Of a DNA stretch of 64,000 nucleotides, positions 31,861 to 41,125 are shown in pieces. The stretch's first letter is position 1; every line of letters starts with the position of its first letter. The notes under the pieces were generated by a model. It was not told the DNA's origin. It searched no databases and worked only from the letters and a program-made list of their open reading frames with translations. The stretch covers positions 3,348,001 through 3,412,000 of the forward strand of contig NZ_JAUSZZ010000001.1 of NCBI RefSeq assembly GCF_030818075.1, written 5' to 3'. The translations under genes and the position numbers were made by a program. Source of the DNA: Microbacterium proteolyticum. Its GTDB lineage: Bacteria > Actinomycetota > Actinomycetes > Actinomycetales > Microbacteriaceae.

Positions 31861-33287
31861 TCGGTGTCTCCGTGGGGTGTAGCGGTCGGAACGGATGCCG
31901 GGATGCCGGCGTCACGAGCCAGGAGGTCGTCGATGGTCTCGCCGCGGACGATCACGCGGGCCTGGCCGCCGCGGACCGCGACGACCGGAGGACGAGGGGT
32001 GTAGTTGTAGTTGCTCGCGAGCGAGAAGCAGTAGGCACCGGTCGCGGGAACGGCCAGCAGGTCACCGGGGGTGACGTCGGCGGGGAGGTACTCGGCATCC
32101 ACGACGATGTCGCCCGACTCGCAGTGGTGCCCCACCACACGCGAGAGGGCGGGGCCCGCGGTGCTCGTGCGGGAGACCAGTCGCGCCGAGAAATCAGCGC
32201 CGTACAGGGCGGGCCGGGCGTTGTCGCTCATGCCGCCGTCGACGCTGACGTAGGTGCGCTCGAGATCGTCGCCGGCCTGCACGGTCTTGACGGTGCCGAC
32301 CTCGTACAGGGTGACACCCGCCTGACCGACGATGACGCGTCCGGGCTCGGTGGCGACGTCGGGCATCGGGATGCCGCGCACGGCGCACTCGTCGGCGATG
32401 GCATCCAGGATGCCGCCGGCGATGTCCTCGATGGGCTTCGGGTCGTCGACCGAGGTGTAGGAGATGCCGAAACCGCCGCCGACGTTCAGCAGCGGGATCT
32501 CTCCCCCGGCGAGCAGGTCGGCGTGGAGGTCGACCAGGCGCGCCGCCGATTCGCGGAAGCCGGAGGAGTCGAAGATCTGCGAGCCGATGTGGGCGTGCAG
32601 CCCGACGAACCGCAGGCTCGGCAGCTCGCGGATGCGCGCGACCGCCTCGGCCGCCCCCTCGAGGGAGAAGCCGAACTTCTGGTCTTCGTGAGCGGTGGCG
32701 AGGAAGGCGTGGGTCTCGGCGTGAACGCCCGTCCGCACGCGCACGAGCACCGACTGCACGGCGCCGCGGCGATCGGCGATGGCCGCGAGGCGCTCGATCT
32801 CGACGGGACTGTCGATGACGACGGAGCCGACGCCCACCTCGACGGCGCGCTCGAGCTCGCTCACGCTCTTGTTGTTGCCGTGGAACCCGAGACGGGCCGG
32901 GTCGGCCCCTCCGGCGAGCGCCACTTCGAGTTCGCCGCGCGTGCACACGTCGACAGCGAGACCCTCGTCGACGACCCAGCGCACGACCTCGGTGGACAGG
33001 AACGCCTTGCCGGCGTAGTAGACGCGGGCGCGGATGCCGTGGCGTTCGGCCGCGGCCTCGAACGCGGCGCGGGCGCGACGGGCGTGAGCGCGCACCTCGT
33101 CCTCGTCGAGTACGTACAGCGGGGTGGCGAACCGGTCTCGCAGGTCGAACACCGAGACGCCGCCGATCTCGACGGAACCGTCGTCGACACGGCGAGCGGA
33201 AGTGGGCCAGACGGGAGCGACGAGTTCGTTCGCGTCATCCGGGGCGGCGAGCCACTCGGGCACGAGCGCGGAGTGCGAGGCGGACAC
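31857..33287 (-). CDS. lysA: Diaminopimelate decarboxylase
   Basis: A PLP alanine-racemase-fold enzyme making lysine from meso-DAP. It has [17 protein letters not shown] with the PLP Lys, [38 protein letters not shown] and the C-terminal [11 protein letters not shown]. The start is uncertain. The GTG at 33287 fits family length (476 residues, [12 protein letters not shown]) but lacks a clear ribosome site; GTGs at 33332 and 33341 would add 15-18 residues. A TAGACT -10 box at 33378-33383 is compatible with all. It overlaps hom by four bases. Confidence 0.93.
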   Translation of the reverse strand: MSASHSALVPEWLAAPDDANELVAPVWPTSARRVDDGSVEIGGVSVFDLRDRFATPLYVLDEDEVRAHARRARAAFEAAAERHGIRARVYYAGKAFLSTEVVRWVVDEGLAVDVCTRGELEVALAGGADPARLGFHGNNKSVSELERAVEVGVGSVVIDSPVEIERLAAIADRRGAVQSVLVRVRTGVHAETHAFLATAHEDQKFGFSLEGAAEAVARIRELPSLRFVGLHAHIGSQIFDSSGFRESAARLVDLHADLLAGGEIPLLNVGGGFGISYTSVDDPKPIEDIAGGILDAIADECAVRGIPMPDVATEPGRVIVGQAGVTLYEVGTVKTVQAGDDLERTYVSVDGGMSDNARPALYGADFSARLVSRTSTAGPALSRVVGHHCESGDIVVDAEYLPADVTPGDLLAVPATGAYCFSLASNYNYTPRPPVVAVRGGQARVIVRGETIDDLLARDAGIPASVPTATPHGDTE

Positions 33288-33377
33288 AGGGGGACCAATC
33301 GGGTTTGCGGCGACGCGACGGCCGCGGATCACGGCTCCCACCCCCGCGGAGAGTCACGCGGAGGGTGGTGTGCTGCC

Positions 33378-33383
33378 AGTCTA
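33378..33383 (-). promoter_or_regulatory. Candidate -10 box for the lysA-hom-thrC-thrB operon
   Basis: TAGACT on the minus strand lies 36 to 90 bases before the possible lysA starts, inside the 152-bp gap after the DUF2993 gene. It suggests an operon promoter separate from argS. Confidence 0.45.
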
Positions 33384-33439
33384 GGGCACGGCGTATGCCG
33401 CCCCTTTCCCACGACGCCGCGCGCACACCGCTGCGGCGT

Positions 33440-34213
33440 TCAGTCGCAGGTGCCGTCCACCTGCAGGGCCGGATCACTGACGATGCCCCCGTCGATGTCG
33501 AAGGTGGCGACGAGGTCCTGCCCCTGCACGGTGGCCGATGTCAGGGTGAGTCCTGCGGGCAGCCGGTCGGCGATGCACAGGCTCGATGTCTGCAGGAGGC
33601 CGTCGGCCACCCCGCCGAACTGACCACGCAGGGTGTCGGCGTCGAGGCGGTTGCCCGCGATCTCGAACGACGTGGGCGTCAGGGTGAGATCACCCTCGGA
33701 CGCCCCGGGCGTGACGGCCACGCCGACCGGAATGGCGATGCCGAGCAGCGACAGCGACGTCTCGAAGGTCACATCGGGCGCGGCGACGGCGACGGTGCCG
33801 GCGGGAAGATCGGGCAGCTGCCCGAGCAGCGTCCGCAGCTGGTCCTGATCGAGGCGCACCGAGGCGACTCCCCCGTCGGCGGCCGATCCGGCCGACACCG
33901 GAACCCCGCGCAGATCGACCCGCACGTCTCCGGTGATCGGCCCCAGAGCGACATCGTCGGACGAGACCGCCACCTCATCGAGCCGTCCGCCGACCAGCTG
34001 CGGCAGCACGAGACCGGCGACGTCCACCTCGACGTCCTGACCGTCGGGAAGGCCGACGTTCTGCACGACGAGCGACCGGACCGTGCTGGTGACGACCGAG
34101 CGGGCGATGAACTCCGCGGCGACGATCGCGCCGACCAGCAGCACGACGGCCACGACGATCAGCGCGATCCAGCGGCCGGTCCGGCGTCGTCGGGGCGTCG
34201 TGGCATCCGTCAT
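33440..34213 (-). CDS. DUF2993 (LmeA-like) protein with N-terminal membrane anchor
   Basis: A 257-residue protein: a short basic N-terminus (PRRRRTGRW), one membrane segment (residues about 16-36) and a periplasm- or exterior-facing beta-rich domain typical of DUF2993. In mycobacteria LmeA binds phospholipids and supports lipomannan biosynthesis; a lipid-binding role here is inference. It starts two bases after the argS stop (ATG at 34213) and is probably cotranscribed with it. Confidence 0.8.
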   Translation of the reverse strand: MTDATTPRRRRTGRWIALIVVAVVLLVGAIVAAEFIARSVVTSTVRSLVVQNVGLPDGQDVEVDVAGLVLPQLVGGRLDEVAVSSDDVALGPITGDVRVDLRGVPVSAGSAADGGVASVRLDQDQLRTLLGQLPDLPAGTVAVAAPDVTFETSLSLLGIAIPVGVAVTPGASEGDLTLTPTSFEIAGNRLDADTLRGQFGGVADGLLQTSSLCIADRLPAGLTLTSATVQGQDLVATFDIDGGIVSDPALQVDGTCD

Positions 34214-34215
34214 GA

Positions 34216-35880
34216 TTACATCCGCTCCGGAGCGCTCACGCCGAGCAGGATCAGACCGTTGCGCAGCACCTGGCCGGTCGCGTCGTTCAGCCACAGGCGG
34301 GTGCGGTGCACCGGCTCGACGGGCGCGTCGCCCAGCGGGATGACGCGACAGTTGTCGTACCAGCGGTGGTAGAGACCTGCCAGCTCCTCGAGGTACCGCG
34401 CGATGCGATGCGGCTCGCGCACCTCGGCCGCGAACGCGACGATGCGCGGATACTCCTGAAGGGCTCCCAGCAGGGCCGACTCGGTCTCGTGGTCGAGCAG
34501 CTCGGGGGCGAACTCGGAGCGATCGACGCCCGAGGCGGCGGCGTTGCGGGCGACGTTGTGCGTACGCGCGTGGGCGTACTGCACGTAGAACACCGGGTTG
34601 TCGTTCGTGCGCTTCTGCAGCACGTCGAGGTCGATGTCGAGGTTCGAGTCGGCCGAGCTGCGCGTCAGGGCGTAGCGCGCGGCATCCACGCCGACGATCT
34701 CGACGAGGTCTTCGAGGGTGACCACGGTGCCGGCGCGCTTGGACATGCGCATGGGCTGACCGTCGCGGACGAGGTTGACCATCTGCCCGATCAGCACCTG
34801 CAGGTTGACGTTCGGCTCGTCGCCGAAAGCGGCGCACATCGCCATGAGGCGCTGAACGTAGCCGTGGTGGTCGGCGCCGAGCATGATGATGCAGCGGTTG
34901 AAGCCCCGCTCACGCTTGTCGAGGTAGTACGCCAGGTCGCCCGAGATGTAGGCGGGCTGCCCGTCGGACTTGATGATGACGCGATCCTTGTCGTCGCCGA
35001 ACTCCGTCGAGCGCAGCCAGGTGGCGCCGTCGGCCTCGAAGATGTGGCCGAGTTCGCGAAGCCGCGCGACGGCGCGCTCGACCGCACCGGAGTTGTGCAG
35101 GTCGTTCTCGTGGAAGTACACGTCGAAGTCGACGCCGAACTCGTGCAGCGACTGCTTGATCTCCGCGAACATGAAGTTCACGCCGAGCTCGCGGAAGGCC
35201 TCCTGCTTGGCATCCGGGTCGAGGGCGTCGATGTCGCCGTCGTACGCCGCGACGACGCGCTGGGCGATGTCGTGGATGTACGCACCGCCGTACCCGTCTT
35301 CGGGCGTCGGGTCGCCCTGGTGGGCGGCGACGAGGCTGCGGGCGAACCGATCGATCTGCGCGCCGTGGTCGTTGAAGTAGTACTCGCGGGTGACCTTCGC
35401 GCCCTGGGACGCGAGGATGCGCGCGAGCGCGTCGCCGAGTGCCGCCCAGCGGGTGCCGCCGAGGTGGATCGGGCCGGTGGGGTTGGCACTGACGAATTCG
35501 AGGTCGATGATCTCGTCGGCGCGGGAGTCGTTGGTGCCGAAGGCGGCACCCTGGTCGACGATCGTCTTGGCGAGGGCCCCGGCGGCCGCCGCGTCCAGAC
35601 GGATGTTGATGAAGCCGGGACCGGCGACCTCGACGCTGGCGATGCCGTCGACGGACTCGAGGCCCGCGGCGATCTCGGCGGCGAACTCACGCGGGTTCGC
35701 CCCGACGACCTTGGACAGCTTCAGCGCCGCGTTCGACGCCCAGTCGCCGTGGTCGCGATTCTTCGGCCGCTCGAGCGGGAGGTCGGCTGCGGTGATCGCG
35801 GCCGAGGAGCCCTCTCGTCGCGCCTCCGCGAGGGGGGCGATGACGGCGAGCAGGGTGGCGGAGAGGGCAGCGGGATCCAT
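34216..35880 (-). CDS. argS: Arginyl-tRNA synthetase
   Basis: A 554-residue class I synthetase. It has the HIGH-type motif in [20 protein letters not shown], the KMSKS-type motif in [18 protein letters not shown], the N-terminal Arg-tRNA additional domain and the C-terminal anticodon-binding DALR domain ending in SAPERM. The ATG at 35880 lies nine bases from a TAGACT box, so the transcript is nearly leaderless. A tRNA-Arg(CCG) is in the same window at 39324-39399. It heads the argS-DUF2993 unit. Confidence 0.96.
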   Translation of the reverse strand: MDPAALSATLLAVIAPLAEARREGSSAAITAADLPLERPKNRDHGDWASNAALKLSKVVGANPREFAAEIAAGLESVDGIASVEVAGPGFINIRLDAAAAGALAKTIVDQGAAFGTNDSRADEIIDLEFVSANPTGPIHLGGTRWAALGDALARILASQGAKVTREYYFNDHGAQIDRFARSLVAAHQGDPTPEDGYGGAYIHDIAQRVVAAYDGDIDALDPDAKQEAFRELGVNFMFAEIKQSLHEFGVDFDVYFHENDLHNSGAVERAVARLRELGHIFEADGATWLRSTEFGDDKDRVIIKSDGQPAYISGDLAYYLDKRERGFNRCIIMLGADHHGYVQRLMAMCAAFGDEPNVNLQVLIGQMVNLVRDGQPMRMSKRAGTVVTLEDLVEIVGVDAARYALTRSSADSNLDIDLDVLQKRTNDNPVFYVQYAHARTHNVARNAAASGVDRSEFAPELLDHETESALLGALQEYPRIVAFAAEVREPHRIARYLEELAGLYHRWYDNCRVIPLGDAPVEPVHRTRLWLNDATGQVLRNGLILLGVSAPERM

Positions 35881-35889
35881 AGCCCTGCA

Positions 35890-35895
35890 AGTCTA
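35890..35895 (-). promoter_or_regulatory. Candidate -10 box giving a near-leaderless argS transcript
   Basis: TAGACT on the minus strand ends nine bases before the argS ATG, and no Shine-Dalgarno-like sequence can fit in a leader of two to four bases. Confidence 0.5.
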
Positions 35896-36015
35896 GGCGG
35901 AGCGGACCGGCGCCCCGCATGAGTGCACGTCGCGGGACATCCGGCGCTCCCGCCTCGGACTCCCGCCGACGCGATCACGGATGCCGTGCGTCGTGTCCGC
36001 ACGGGACGGGGGGCC

Positions 36016-36825
36016 TCAGCCGATCTGCACCAGGGCTTCGTGATCGTCGGGGGCCGCGGCATCCGCTGACTCGTCCTCGAGCACCGCGTTGACGTACATG
36101 CGCTCGAGGCCCACGTACCCGCCGTGGTAGCTGAGGAAGGCGCAGTCGGCGGCGTCGCGTCCGGTGGCGATGCGTACGAGCGATCGCCGGTCGGCCAGGC
36201 GCGTGGCGTCGACGACGTACCAGGCGCCGTCGATGTACGCCTCGGCGACCGCGTGGAAGTCCATGGGCTCCAGGCCCGGGGCGTAGCAGGCGGCGTAGCG
36301 GGCGGGCATGTCCATCGCGCGCAGCAGCGCGATCACGACGTGCGCGTAGTCGCGGCAGACCCCCTGCCCGGTCATGAGCGTCGTCACGGCACTGTCGGTG
36401 CCGAGGCTCAGCCCGGGCGTGTAGGTGACGGTGGACGCCACGAAACCCGACACCGCGGCGAGCAGCTCTTCGCCGGTGAGTCCGCGGAACTGTCGGCGCG
36501 CCTGCGAGAACACCTCGTCGGACTGGCAGTAGCGGCTCGGCCGCAGATACGTGATGTTCTCGAGATCGCTCGTGCGGGGGCTCTGAGCCACGCCCGAGAC
36601 GAGCGCCTCGTAGCGCACGGAGAGAGGTCCCTGCTCTCCGGTGAGACGGTGCAGACGACTGCCGAACTGGTCGACGATCTCGGTGGGGGTGTACACGCGA
36701 TCGCCGTGGGAGAACGTCAACTGCTCGTCGACGACCGGGACGCCCTGGGCCGCGGTGATCTGGAAGATGAGATCGACGGACGCCCCCAGATCGAGGTCGA
36801 GTTCAGCGGTCACACGGCGCGGCAC
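36016..36825 (-). CDS. Transglutaminase-like superfamily protein
   Basis: A 269-residue protein with an N-terminal beta-rich region and a transglutaminase-like core. The Cys is in TGQGVCRDYAHVVIALLRA, the His in EPMDFHAVAEAYIDG, and the Asp in WYVVDATRLADR, so the Cys-His-Asp triad is complete. Proteins of this type are thought to act as cysteine peptidases or amidases; the substrate is unknown. The start is a GTG at 36825 with GAGG eight bases upstream, and a second GTG four codons on is possible. It is a single gene. Confidence 0.85.
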   Translation of the reverse strand: MPRRVTAELDLDLGASVDLIFQITAAQGVPVVDEQLTFSHGDRVYTPTEIVDQFGSRLHRLTGEQGPLSVRYEALVSGVAQSPRTSDLENITYLRPSRYCQSDEVFSQARRQFRGLTGEELLAAVSGFVASTVTYTPGLSLGTDSAVTTLMTGQGVCRDYAHVVIALLRAMDMPARYAACYAPGLEPMDFHAVAEAYIDGAWYVVDATRLADRRSLVRIATGRDAADCAFLSYHGGYVGLERMYVNAVLEDESADAAAPDDHEALVQIG

Positions 36826-36879
36826 CGGGCAATCCTCGCACGCTGTCGAGGCTCATCGGACCACACCGGTCGAATCGGG

Positions 36880-37449
36880 TCATCCGTCCTTCTTGCCGGG
36901 GCCGGGCGAGGGCTTCTCACTCGGCTTCTTGTCGTCCTTGCCGCCGCCGGGACCCTTGTCGCCGTTGCCGTTCGACCCCGGCTCCCCCTCCCCCTCCTGG
37001 GGGTCGTCGGGGGTGGGCGCGGCGGTCTCGCTCGGCTCCGGCTCGACGCTCTCGCTCGGCTCCGTGGTCTGCTCCGGCTCGCTGGTCTCCTCCGGCCCGC
37101 TCGTCTGCTCCGGCTCACTCGTCTGCTCGGGCTCGCCCGTCTGCTCGGGCGTCGGCGACGGTGCCGGGGTGAGCGAGGTCAGATCCGCGCGGACGGTCGC
37201 GATCCGGGCCAGGATGCCGTCGGCCTCGGCCTGCGTGATCTCGCCGGCGTCGCGCCGCGCCGTGACGTCGGCCTCGAGCGCGTCTAGGCTCGCGAGCGCC
37301 GAGGCGTAGTCGCCCGCCGACGCCTGCTCGGCGACGGTCTGGACAGACCGCTGCCAGGCGGTCGGCTCCGCCGCGGGCGCTGCGCACGCGGCGAGCCCGA
37401 GACCGGTGGCGAGCAGGAGCGCGACGGAGGGGGCGGCACGACGGATCAC
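36880..37449 (-). CDS. Lipoprotein with Thr/Glu/Pro repeats, coupled to the kinase gene
   Basis: A 189-residue lipoprotein: a signal peptide with lipobox LAAC near residue 19, an about 65-residue helical region, then a low-complexity tail with repeated SEPEQT-like units and a Gly/Lys-rich end. It should be anchored on the outer face of the membrane. The GTG at 37449 overlaps the kinase stop (GTGA) and has GAGG seven bases upstream, so the two are cotranslated. I infer that it works with the kinase, for example as an extracellular partner, but no motif proves it. Confidence 0.75.
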   Translation of the reverse strand: MIRRAAPSVALLLATGLGLAACAAPAAEPTAWQRSVQTVAEQASAGDYASALASLDALEADVTARRDAGEITQAEADGILARIATVRADLTSLTPAPSPTPEQTGEPEQTSEPEQTSGPEETSEPEQTTEPSESVEPEPSETAAPTPDDPQEGEGEPGSNGNGDKGPGGGKDDKKPSEKPSPGPGKKDG

Positions 37450-38666
37450 GGGCCGACCTCGTTCCATAAGTCGTCGACGTGCTGATCGAGCGGTTGCGGC
37501 AGCGTGGGCAGATCCGGTTCGGCTCCGCCGCCGGAACTCGACAGGGCGACGGCGGTCACCGCCACGCCCGCGGCGAGCACCAGCGCGACCAGGGATGCCA
37601 CGATCACCGTCGTCCGAGAACCCCGGCGCCCCGCGCGTGCCGGAGGCGCGGGAGCAGCGGGGGCGGCGCCGAGGACGCGCGTGCGGGCGTCGACCGTCGG
37701 GGCCGGCGGAGCTGCGGGGGCGGGCAGGACGGAGGTGCGGTCGTCGCGGTCCAGGACCCGCGTCGTCGCCGTCGCCTGGGGCAGGACCGAGGTGGGCGCA
37801 TCGGCTCCGGGCGTCGCCCCCTCGGCGAGAGAGCGCAGCGACACGATGACGCCGGCGGCATCCGGGCGGTCGGCGGGATCGACGGCGGTCATCCGCTCCA
37901 GGACGGCGCGCCACGGTGCCGAGAGGTGCGCAGGCATCGCGGGCGCCGACACGAGGCGGGCGGCGAGCGCCTCGTGCGGGGTGCGCGAGCCGAACGGCCG
38001 CTCCCCCGTGAGGGCTTCCATCAGGACGAGACCGAGCGCGTAGACGTCGCTCGCGGGCGCGGCCGGTAGTCCGCGCGCCTGCTCGGGGCTGAGATACGCC
38101 GCGGTGCCGATGACCGTTTCGGCGCGTGTGACCCGCGTCGCCCCCACGAGTGCCGCGATGCCGAAGTCGGCGAGCGTGGCGCGGGGGCCCTCGCCGGCGT
38201 GCGCGGCGGGTCGCAGGAGGATGTTCGACGGTTTCACGTCGCGGTGAACGATCCCCCGGCTGTGAATGACGGCGAAGGCCTCGGCGATCTCCCGCCCGAG
38301 GCGCGCGGTCTCGTGCCCCGGCAGGGGCCCGCGGGCGATGCGATCGGACAGGGTCGGACCCGCGATGAGTTCCATCGCGAGATACGCCGGGGACGCATCG
38401 AGGCGGGCGTCGTACAGCGTCACGAGCGAGGGATGCGACAGCGACGCGAGCAGGCGGATCTCCGAGCGCACGCGGGCGACATCGGACGGGTCGGCGCCGT
38501 CGCCATCGATGACCTTGAGGGCGATCGTGCGCTCGAGGGCGGTGTCGACCGCCTCGTAGACGCGCGCGTACCCACCGCGGCCGAGCACACGGCCGAGGCG
38601 GTACCGGCCGTCGAACAGATCGTCGACGGCGGGGTCGTACGCCGCGGTGGGCGTCGGTTCGGTCAT
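37446..38666 (-). CDS. Transmembrane Ser/Thr protein kinase
   Basis: A 406-residue Hanks-type kinase. The P-loop is LGRGGYARVYEAV, the catalytic loop IVHRDVKPSNILL, the activation segment LADFGIAALVGATRV, and the P+1 region GTAAYLSPEQARG. After the kinase domain (about 20-280) comes a linker with four T[SR]VL motifs, a membrane segment (about 353-375) and a short extracellular tail. There are no PASTA domains, so it is not a PknB-type muropeptide sensor. A lipoprotein gene overlaps its 3' end. It starts with ATG at 38666. Confidence 0.93.
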   Translation of the reverse strand: MTEPTPTAAYDPAVDDLFDGRYRLGRVLGRGGYARVYEAVDTALERTIALKVIDGDGADPSDVARVRSEIRLLASLSHPSLVTLYDARLDASPAYLAMELIAGPTLSDRIARGPLPGHETARLGREIAEAFAVIHSRGIVHRDVKPSNILLRPAAHAGEGPRATLADFGIAALVGATRVTRAETVIGTAAYLSPEQARGLPAAPASDVYALGLVLMEALTGERPFGSRTPHEALAARLVSAPAMPAHLSAPWRAVLERMTAVDPADRPDAAGVIVSLRSLAEGATPGADAPTSVLPQATATTRVLDRDDRTSVLPAPAAPPAPTVDARTRVLGAAPAAPAPPARAGRRGSRTTVIVASLVALVLAAGVAVTAVALSSSGGGAEPDLPTLPQPLDQHVDDLWNEVGP

Positions 38667-38699
38667 GGGTGAACCTCCGGGGGATGACCCCGACGATGC

Positions 38700-38954
38700 T
38701 CAGACGAGGTCGTCGTTGGACGACCGAGTGGTCGAACGGGTGACCTGCGCGCCCCCGACGCCTTCGGTGCGGGTCACGGTGTCAGTCTGCCGCCGGCGCA
38801 CCGTCATGACGATGCCGATGAGGAAGACGAGGACACCGGCTCCCATCATGATGTAGCCGATGATGGGGAGGCTCACGTAGTCGTTGGGCAGGTTGACCGC
38901 GAAAGCGAGGATGGCGCCGATGACGAACAGCGCGATGCCGGCTCCGATGCTCAT
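38700..38954 (-). CDS. DUF6458 family small membrane protein
   Basis: An 84-residue protein with two hydrophobic segments (residues 4-22 and 32-50) separated by NLPNDYVSLPIIGY, then a basic and Thr/Ser-rich tail. It matches the DUF6458 pattern (MSIGAGIALFVIGAILAFAV), common in Microbacteriaceae and of unknown function. The ATG at 38954 has GAAAGGGG upstream. It is upstream of the kinase gene on the same strand with a 33-bp gap. Confidence 0.85.
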   Translation of the reverse strand: MSIGAGIALFVIGAILAFAVNLPNDYVSLPIIGYIMMGAGVLVFLIGIVMTVRRRQTDTVTRTEGVGGAQVTRSTTRSSNDDLV

Positions 38955-39074
38955 GACGAACCCCTTTCGAAGGTGACCTCCAGCATTTCAAGCGGACGTC
39001 CCGACCTCCGCCGGTCTTGACAACGCCTGTGAAGACCGGGTGCGCTCCGGCGCCGCGGGTGTGACATGGATGCC

Positions 39075-39272
39075 ATGAGCCAGAACGACGTGACCACCCG
39101 ATCCAACCGCGGCCAGTGGGAGAACTCCGTGGAGGGGCGCCCCGAGCTGTCGGCGAGCTTCTCGAGCAAGGAGGAGGCGGTCGATCAGGGTCGCGCGACG
39201 GCCGACGACCTCGGTTCCCGACACATCGTGGAGGATGCCGAGCCCACCGGCGCCGTCACCGACGAGGCATGA
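39075..39272 (+). CDS. DUF2188-like small protein
   Basis: A 65-residue hydrophilic protein (68 if the ATG at 39066 is used) with the pattern WENSVEGRPELSASF and SSKEEAVDQGRATADDLGSR, resembling DUF2188 proteins. The function is unknown. No ribosome site separates the two possible starts. It is followed 14 bases later by a perfect hairpin shared with the convergent tRNA gene. Confidence 0.75.
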   Translation: MSQNDVTTRSNRGQWENSVEGRPELSASFSSKEEAVDQGRATADDLGSRHIVEDAEPTGAVTDEA

Positions 39273-39286
39273 CGACAGCGACGCAG

Positions 39287-39317
39287 AAAGGCCGCGATCT
39301 CGACGATCGCGGCCTTT
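39287..39317. terminator. Bidirectional terminator between the DUF2188-like gene and tRNA-Arg
   Basis: A perfect 13-bp stem (39287-39299 and 39305-39317) with a five-base loop begins with AAA and ends with TTT on both strands, so it can stop transcription from either side. Confidence 0.85.
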
Positions 39318-39323
39318 CGTTCG

Positions 39324-39399
39324 TGGTGCCCCCGACAGGAATCGAACCTGCGACCTTTGGTACCGGAAACCAACGCTCTATCCCCTGAGCTACGGAGGC
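39324..39399 (-). tRNA. tRNA-Arg (anticodon CCG)
   Basis: The minus strand folds into a full cloverleaf. The acceptor stem is GCCTCCG with CGGGGGC (one G-U pair), the D arm contains GCTCAGGGGATAGAGC, the anticodon stem TTGGT/ACCAA encloses TTCCGGT (anticodon CCG, reading CGG), and the T arm has GGTTCGAATCC. The 3' CCA is encoded (39324-39326). It reads a common Arg codon of high-GC genomes. Confidence 0.96.
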
Positions 39400-39489
39400 G
39401 GACCTCTCCAGGCTATCACCGCGGCGCGATACGCCCCGACGCCGCGGGGCGCCGCCGAGGGTCGCGGCCGCCGCCCCGCGGCATCCGGA

Positions 39490-39663
39490 TCACTCGTCGC
39501 CGATGACCCCGATGCCCGTGGCCTGGTGGTCGGCGTTCGGGTCGTCCTTGGTGGGGGCCTTCGCACCCTCGTCGGGGTCGGTCTCCTGGCTCGGCTTGAC
39601 CGTGGGGTCGTCGCCGAGGTCGGCGGCGTCGTCGGCGGGAGCGGGGCTCTGGGGGTCGCTCAT
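39490..39663 (-). CDS. Small acidic protein of unknown function
   Basis: A 57-residue, very acidic and Pro/Ala-rich protein (SDPQSPAPADDAADLGDD onward) without hydrophobic core. The ATG at 39663 has GAAGGGA upstream; a longer frame is non-coding. Similar short acidic proteins recur in this window (42692-42856, 48227-48577). It is probably disordered. I do not recognise a family. Confidence 0.6.
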   Translation of the reverse strand: MSDPQSPAPADDAADLGDDPTVKPSQETDPDEGAKAPTKDDPNADHQATGIGVIGDE

Positions 39664-39799
39664 GGGGTGTCCCTTCGTCGCGTGAGGTTCCAGCCTGGCA
39701 ACGCGGGTCCCCCGGGCGCAGCGGCTTGACCGGCGACGCACGCGGGCTTAACAGAACGGCGGGGAGCGGACTGCGGACTCACCGCTCGCGCGGTGCGCC

Positions 39800-39920
39800 G
39801 CCGCGCGAGGAACCGAGCGCCCCCGCGTCACGGACGCAGCAGCGCGCGCAGCCGCCGCGCGAGGGACCGAGCGTCCTCCGCGTCACGGACGCAGCAGCGC
39901 GCGCAGCCGCCGCGTGAGGG
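39800..39920. repeat. 55-bp tandem duplication of the 3' end of a gene
   Basis: The segment beginning CGCGTCACGGACGCAGCAGC occurs at 39824 and 39879, a 55-bp period, with a third degenerate partial copy before 39824. The copy at 39879 contains the last codons (RLRALLRP) and stop of the gene at 39883-40332; the other copies repeat this end downstream of it. Confidence 0.75.
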
Positions 39921-40332
39921 GCTGCGTGAGAACGACCTGCCGTCCGTCCACGCCGACGGTCAGCGTCGATCCGCCGAGGCCCCGCCCGCGTGCCGGCCGG
40001 GCATCGCCGCGGACGTAGGCCTCGGCGATGTCGACGTACATGGCCAGGAGCTGAGCGCTCTGGTCCTTGGACGAGTTCGCATCCACGAGTTGGAGGCGGT
40101 GCCCCGTGTCGGTCTCGACGGAGAACCAGCGCGACCCCGGCGTCGACACGAGCGCCCAGCGCGGTCCGCGGGCGAAACGCGCCCACGCGGCGCCGTCGCG
40201 CAGCGCCGTCTCTACCGCCAGATCGGCCTGGGCCACGCACAGCACCTCCAGCATGGCGAGGGCTTCAGCCGCCGTGACGTAGCCACAGCGGTCGGCACCG
40301 AGCCCTCCCCACTCGAACCTGCGCTCGCTCAT
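39883..40332 (-). CDS. Hypothetical protein
   Basis: A 149-residue soluble protein with no motif that I recognise. It has a mixed helix and strand composition, including WALVSTPGSRWFSVETDTG and AQLLAMYVDIAEAYVRG, and an Arg-rich C-terminus. The ATG at 40332 is preferred to one 22 codons upstream, because the extra part is Pro-rich and atypical, but there is no strong ribosome site for either. Its 3' end is duplicated in tandem downstream. Coding potential is supported by codon-position GC bias. Confidence 0.6.
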   Translation of the reverse strand: MSERRFEWGGLGADRCGYVTAAEALAMLEVLCVAQADLAVETALRDGAAWARFARGPRWALVSTPGSRWFSVETDTGHRLQLVDANSSKDQSAQLLAMYVDIAEAYVRGDARPARGRGLGGSTLTVGVDGRQVVLTQPLTRRLRALLRP

Positions 40333-40519
40333 CCGGTCACCGTCCCTGGTGTCATCCTCCCCAGAGGGTAACCCCGGCGGCAGACGCGGACTCTGCACGG
40401 GGACTCAGTCGATCGGCCCCTGCGCACGTCTGCGCGAACGTGCGGGTCTCGCGGACGCCGCGGACCGCTCGCGGGGGTCCCGCGGTGGGATCGTCCGCAT
40501 GCTCACCCGAGCCCGTCGG

Positions 40520-40876
40520 TCACGCCTGGGTGGGTTGATCGAAATCCCAGTCGATCGGCTCGTCGTCACCCTCGTCGGGTTGGGACTCGACGGCCCGCAG
40601 GTGCGGGCGCGGGAACAGGCGATGCCTGCGCAGATCGTCGGCGGCCGCCGCGAAGTCGGGCTCCTCCTCGTTCCACTCGACGGGCGCGGAGAGCACATCG
40701 TTCCCGACGCCGATGACCAGCTCGGCCTGCGCGACCTTCTTGGCGTCGGTCACGATGGGGATGCTGACAGCCTCGGCCTGCCCCTCCTTCGCCACCGCCG
40801 CAGTCAGTTCGACGAGCGACGCGGCGACGTCGTCGGTGGTGATCACGGTCTCGCCGGCATAAGTCACGCATCGCAT
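40520..40876 (-). CDS. Hypothetical protein
   Basis: A 118-residue protein starting MRCVTYAGETVITTDDVAAS, with an acidic C-terminus ending in DDEPIDWDFDQPTQA. It has no membrane segment. No family is recognised. The ATG at 40876 has a GGGGGA run next to it. It follows the 59-residue gene at 40946-41125 on the same strand after 69 bp. Confidence 0.6.
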   Translation of the reverse strand: MRCVTYAGETVITTDDVAASLVELTAAVAKEGQAEAVSIPIVTDAKKVAQAELVIGVGNDVLSAPVEWNEEEPDFAAAADDLRRHRLFPRPHLRAVESQPDEGDDEPIDWDFDQPTQA

Positions 40877-40945
40877 TCCCCCACTGTGCGGGGCGGCGTT
40901 CCGCGAGGGGGGTGGGTTGCCCACGCCGTGTCGGTGAGGTACGCC

Positions 40946-41125
40946 TCAGTCCCACCGCTGAGCGGAGCGGAACATCGCCTCGTCGAGTTCGAACCACACC
41001 GCGCGCACGGTGGTGAACTCGCCGAAGGGCTCGGGTTGCGGGTCACTGAGGGAGAGGCGGTAGCCGCGAGGCAGGTCGTCCACATGCTGTCCGTCGCGCG
41101 GGCCGCCGACGAGCACATAGATCAC
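40946..41125 (-). CDS. Small protein coupled to the MarR gene
   Basis: A 59-residue protein with YVLVGGPRDGQHVDDLPRG followed by FGEFTTVRAVWFELDEA. The GTG at 41125 overlaps the marR-type stop (GTGA), which supports translation. The GGPRDG start is common to small actinobacterial proteins of unknown role. It is likely coexpressed with the MarR regulator. Confidence 0.65.
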   Translation of the reverse strand: MIYVLVGGPRDGQHVDDLPRGYRLSLSDPQPEPFGEFTTVRAVWFELDEAMFRSAQRWD

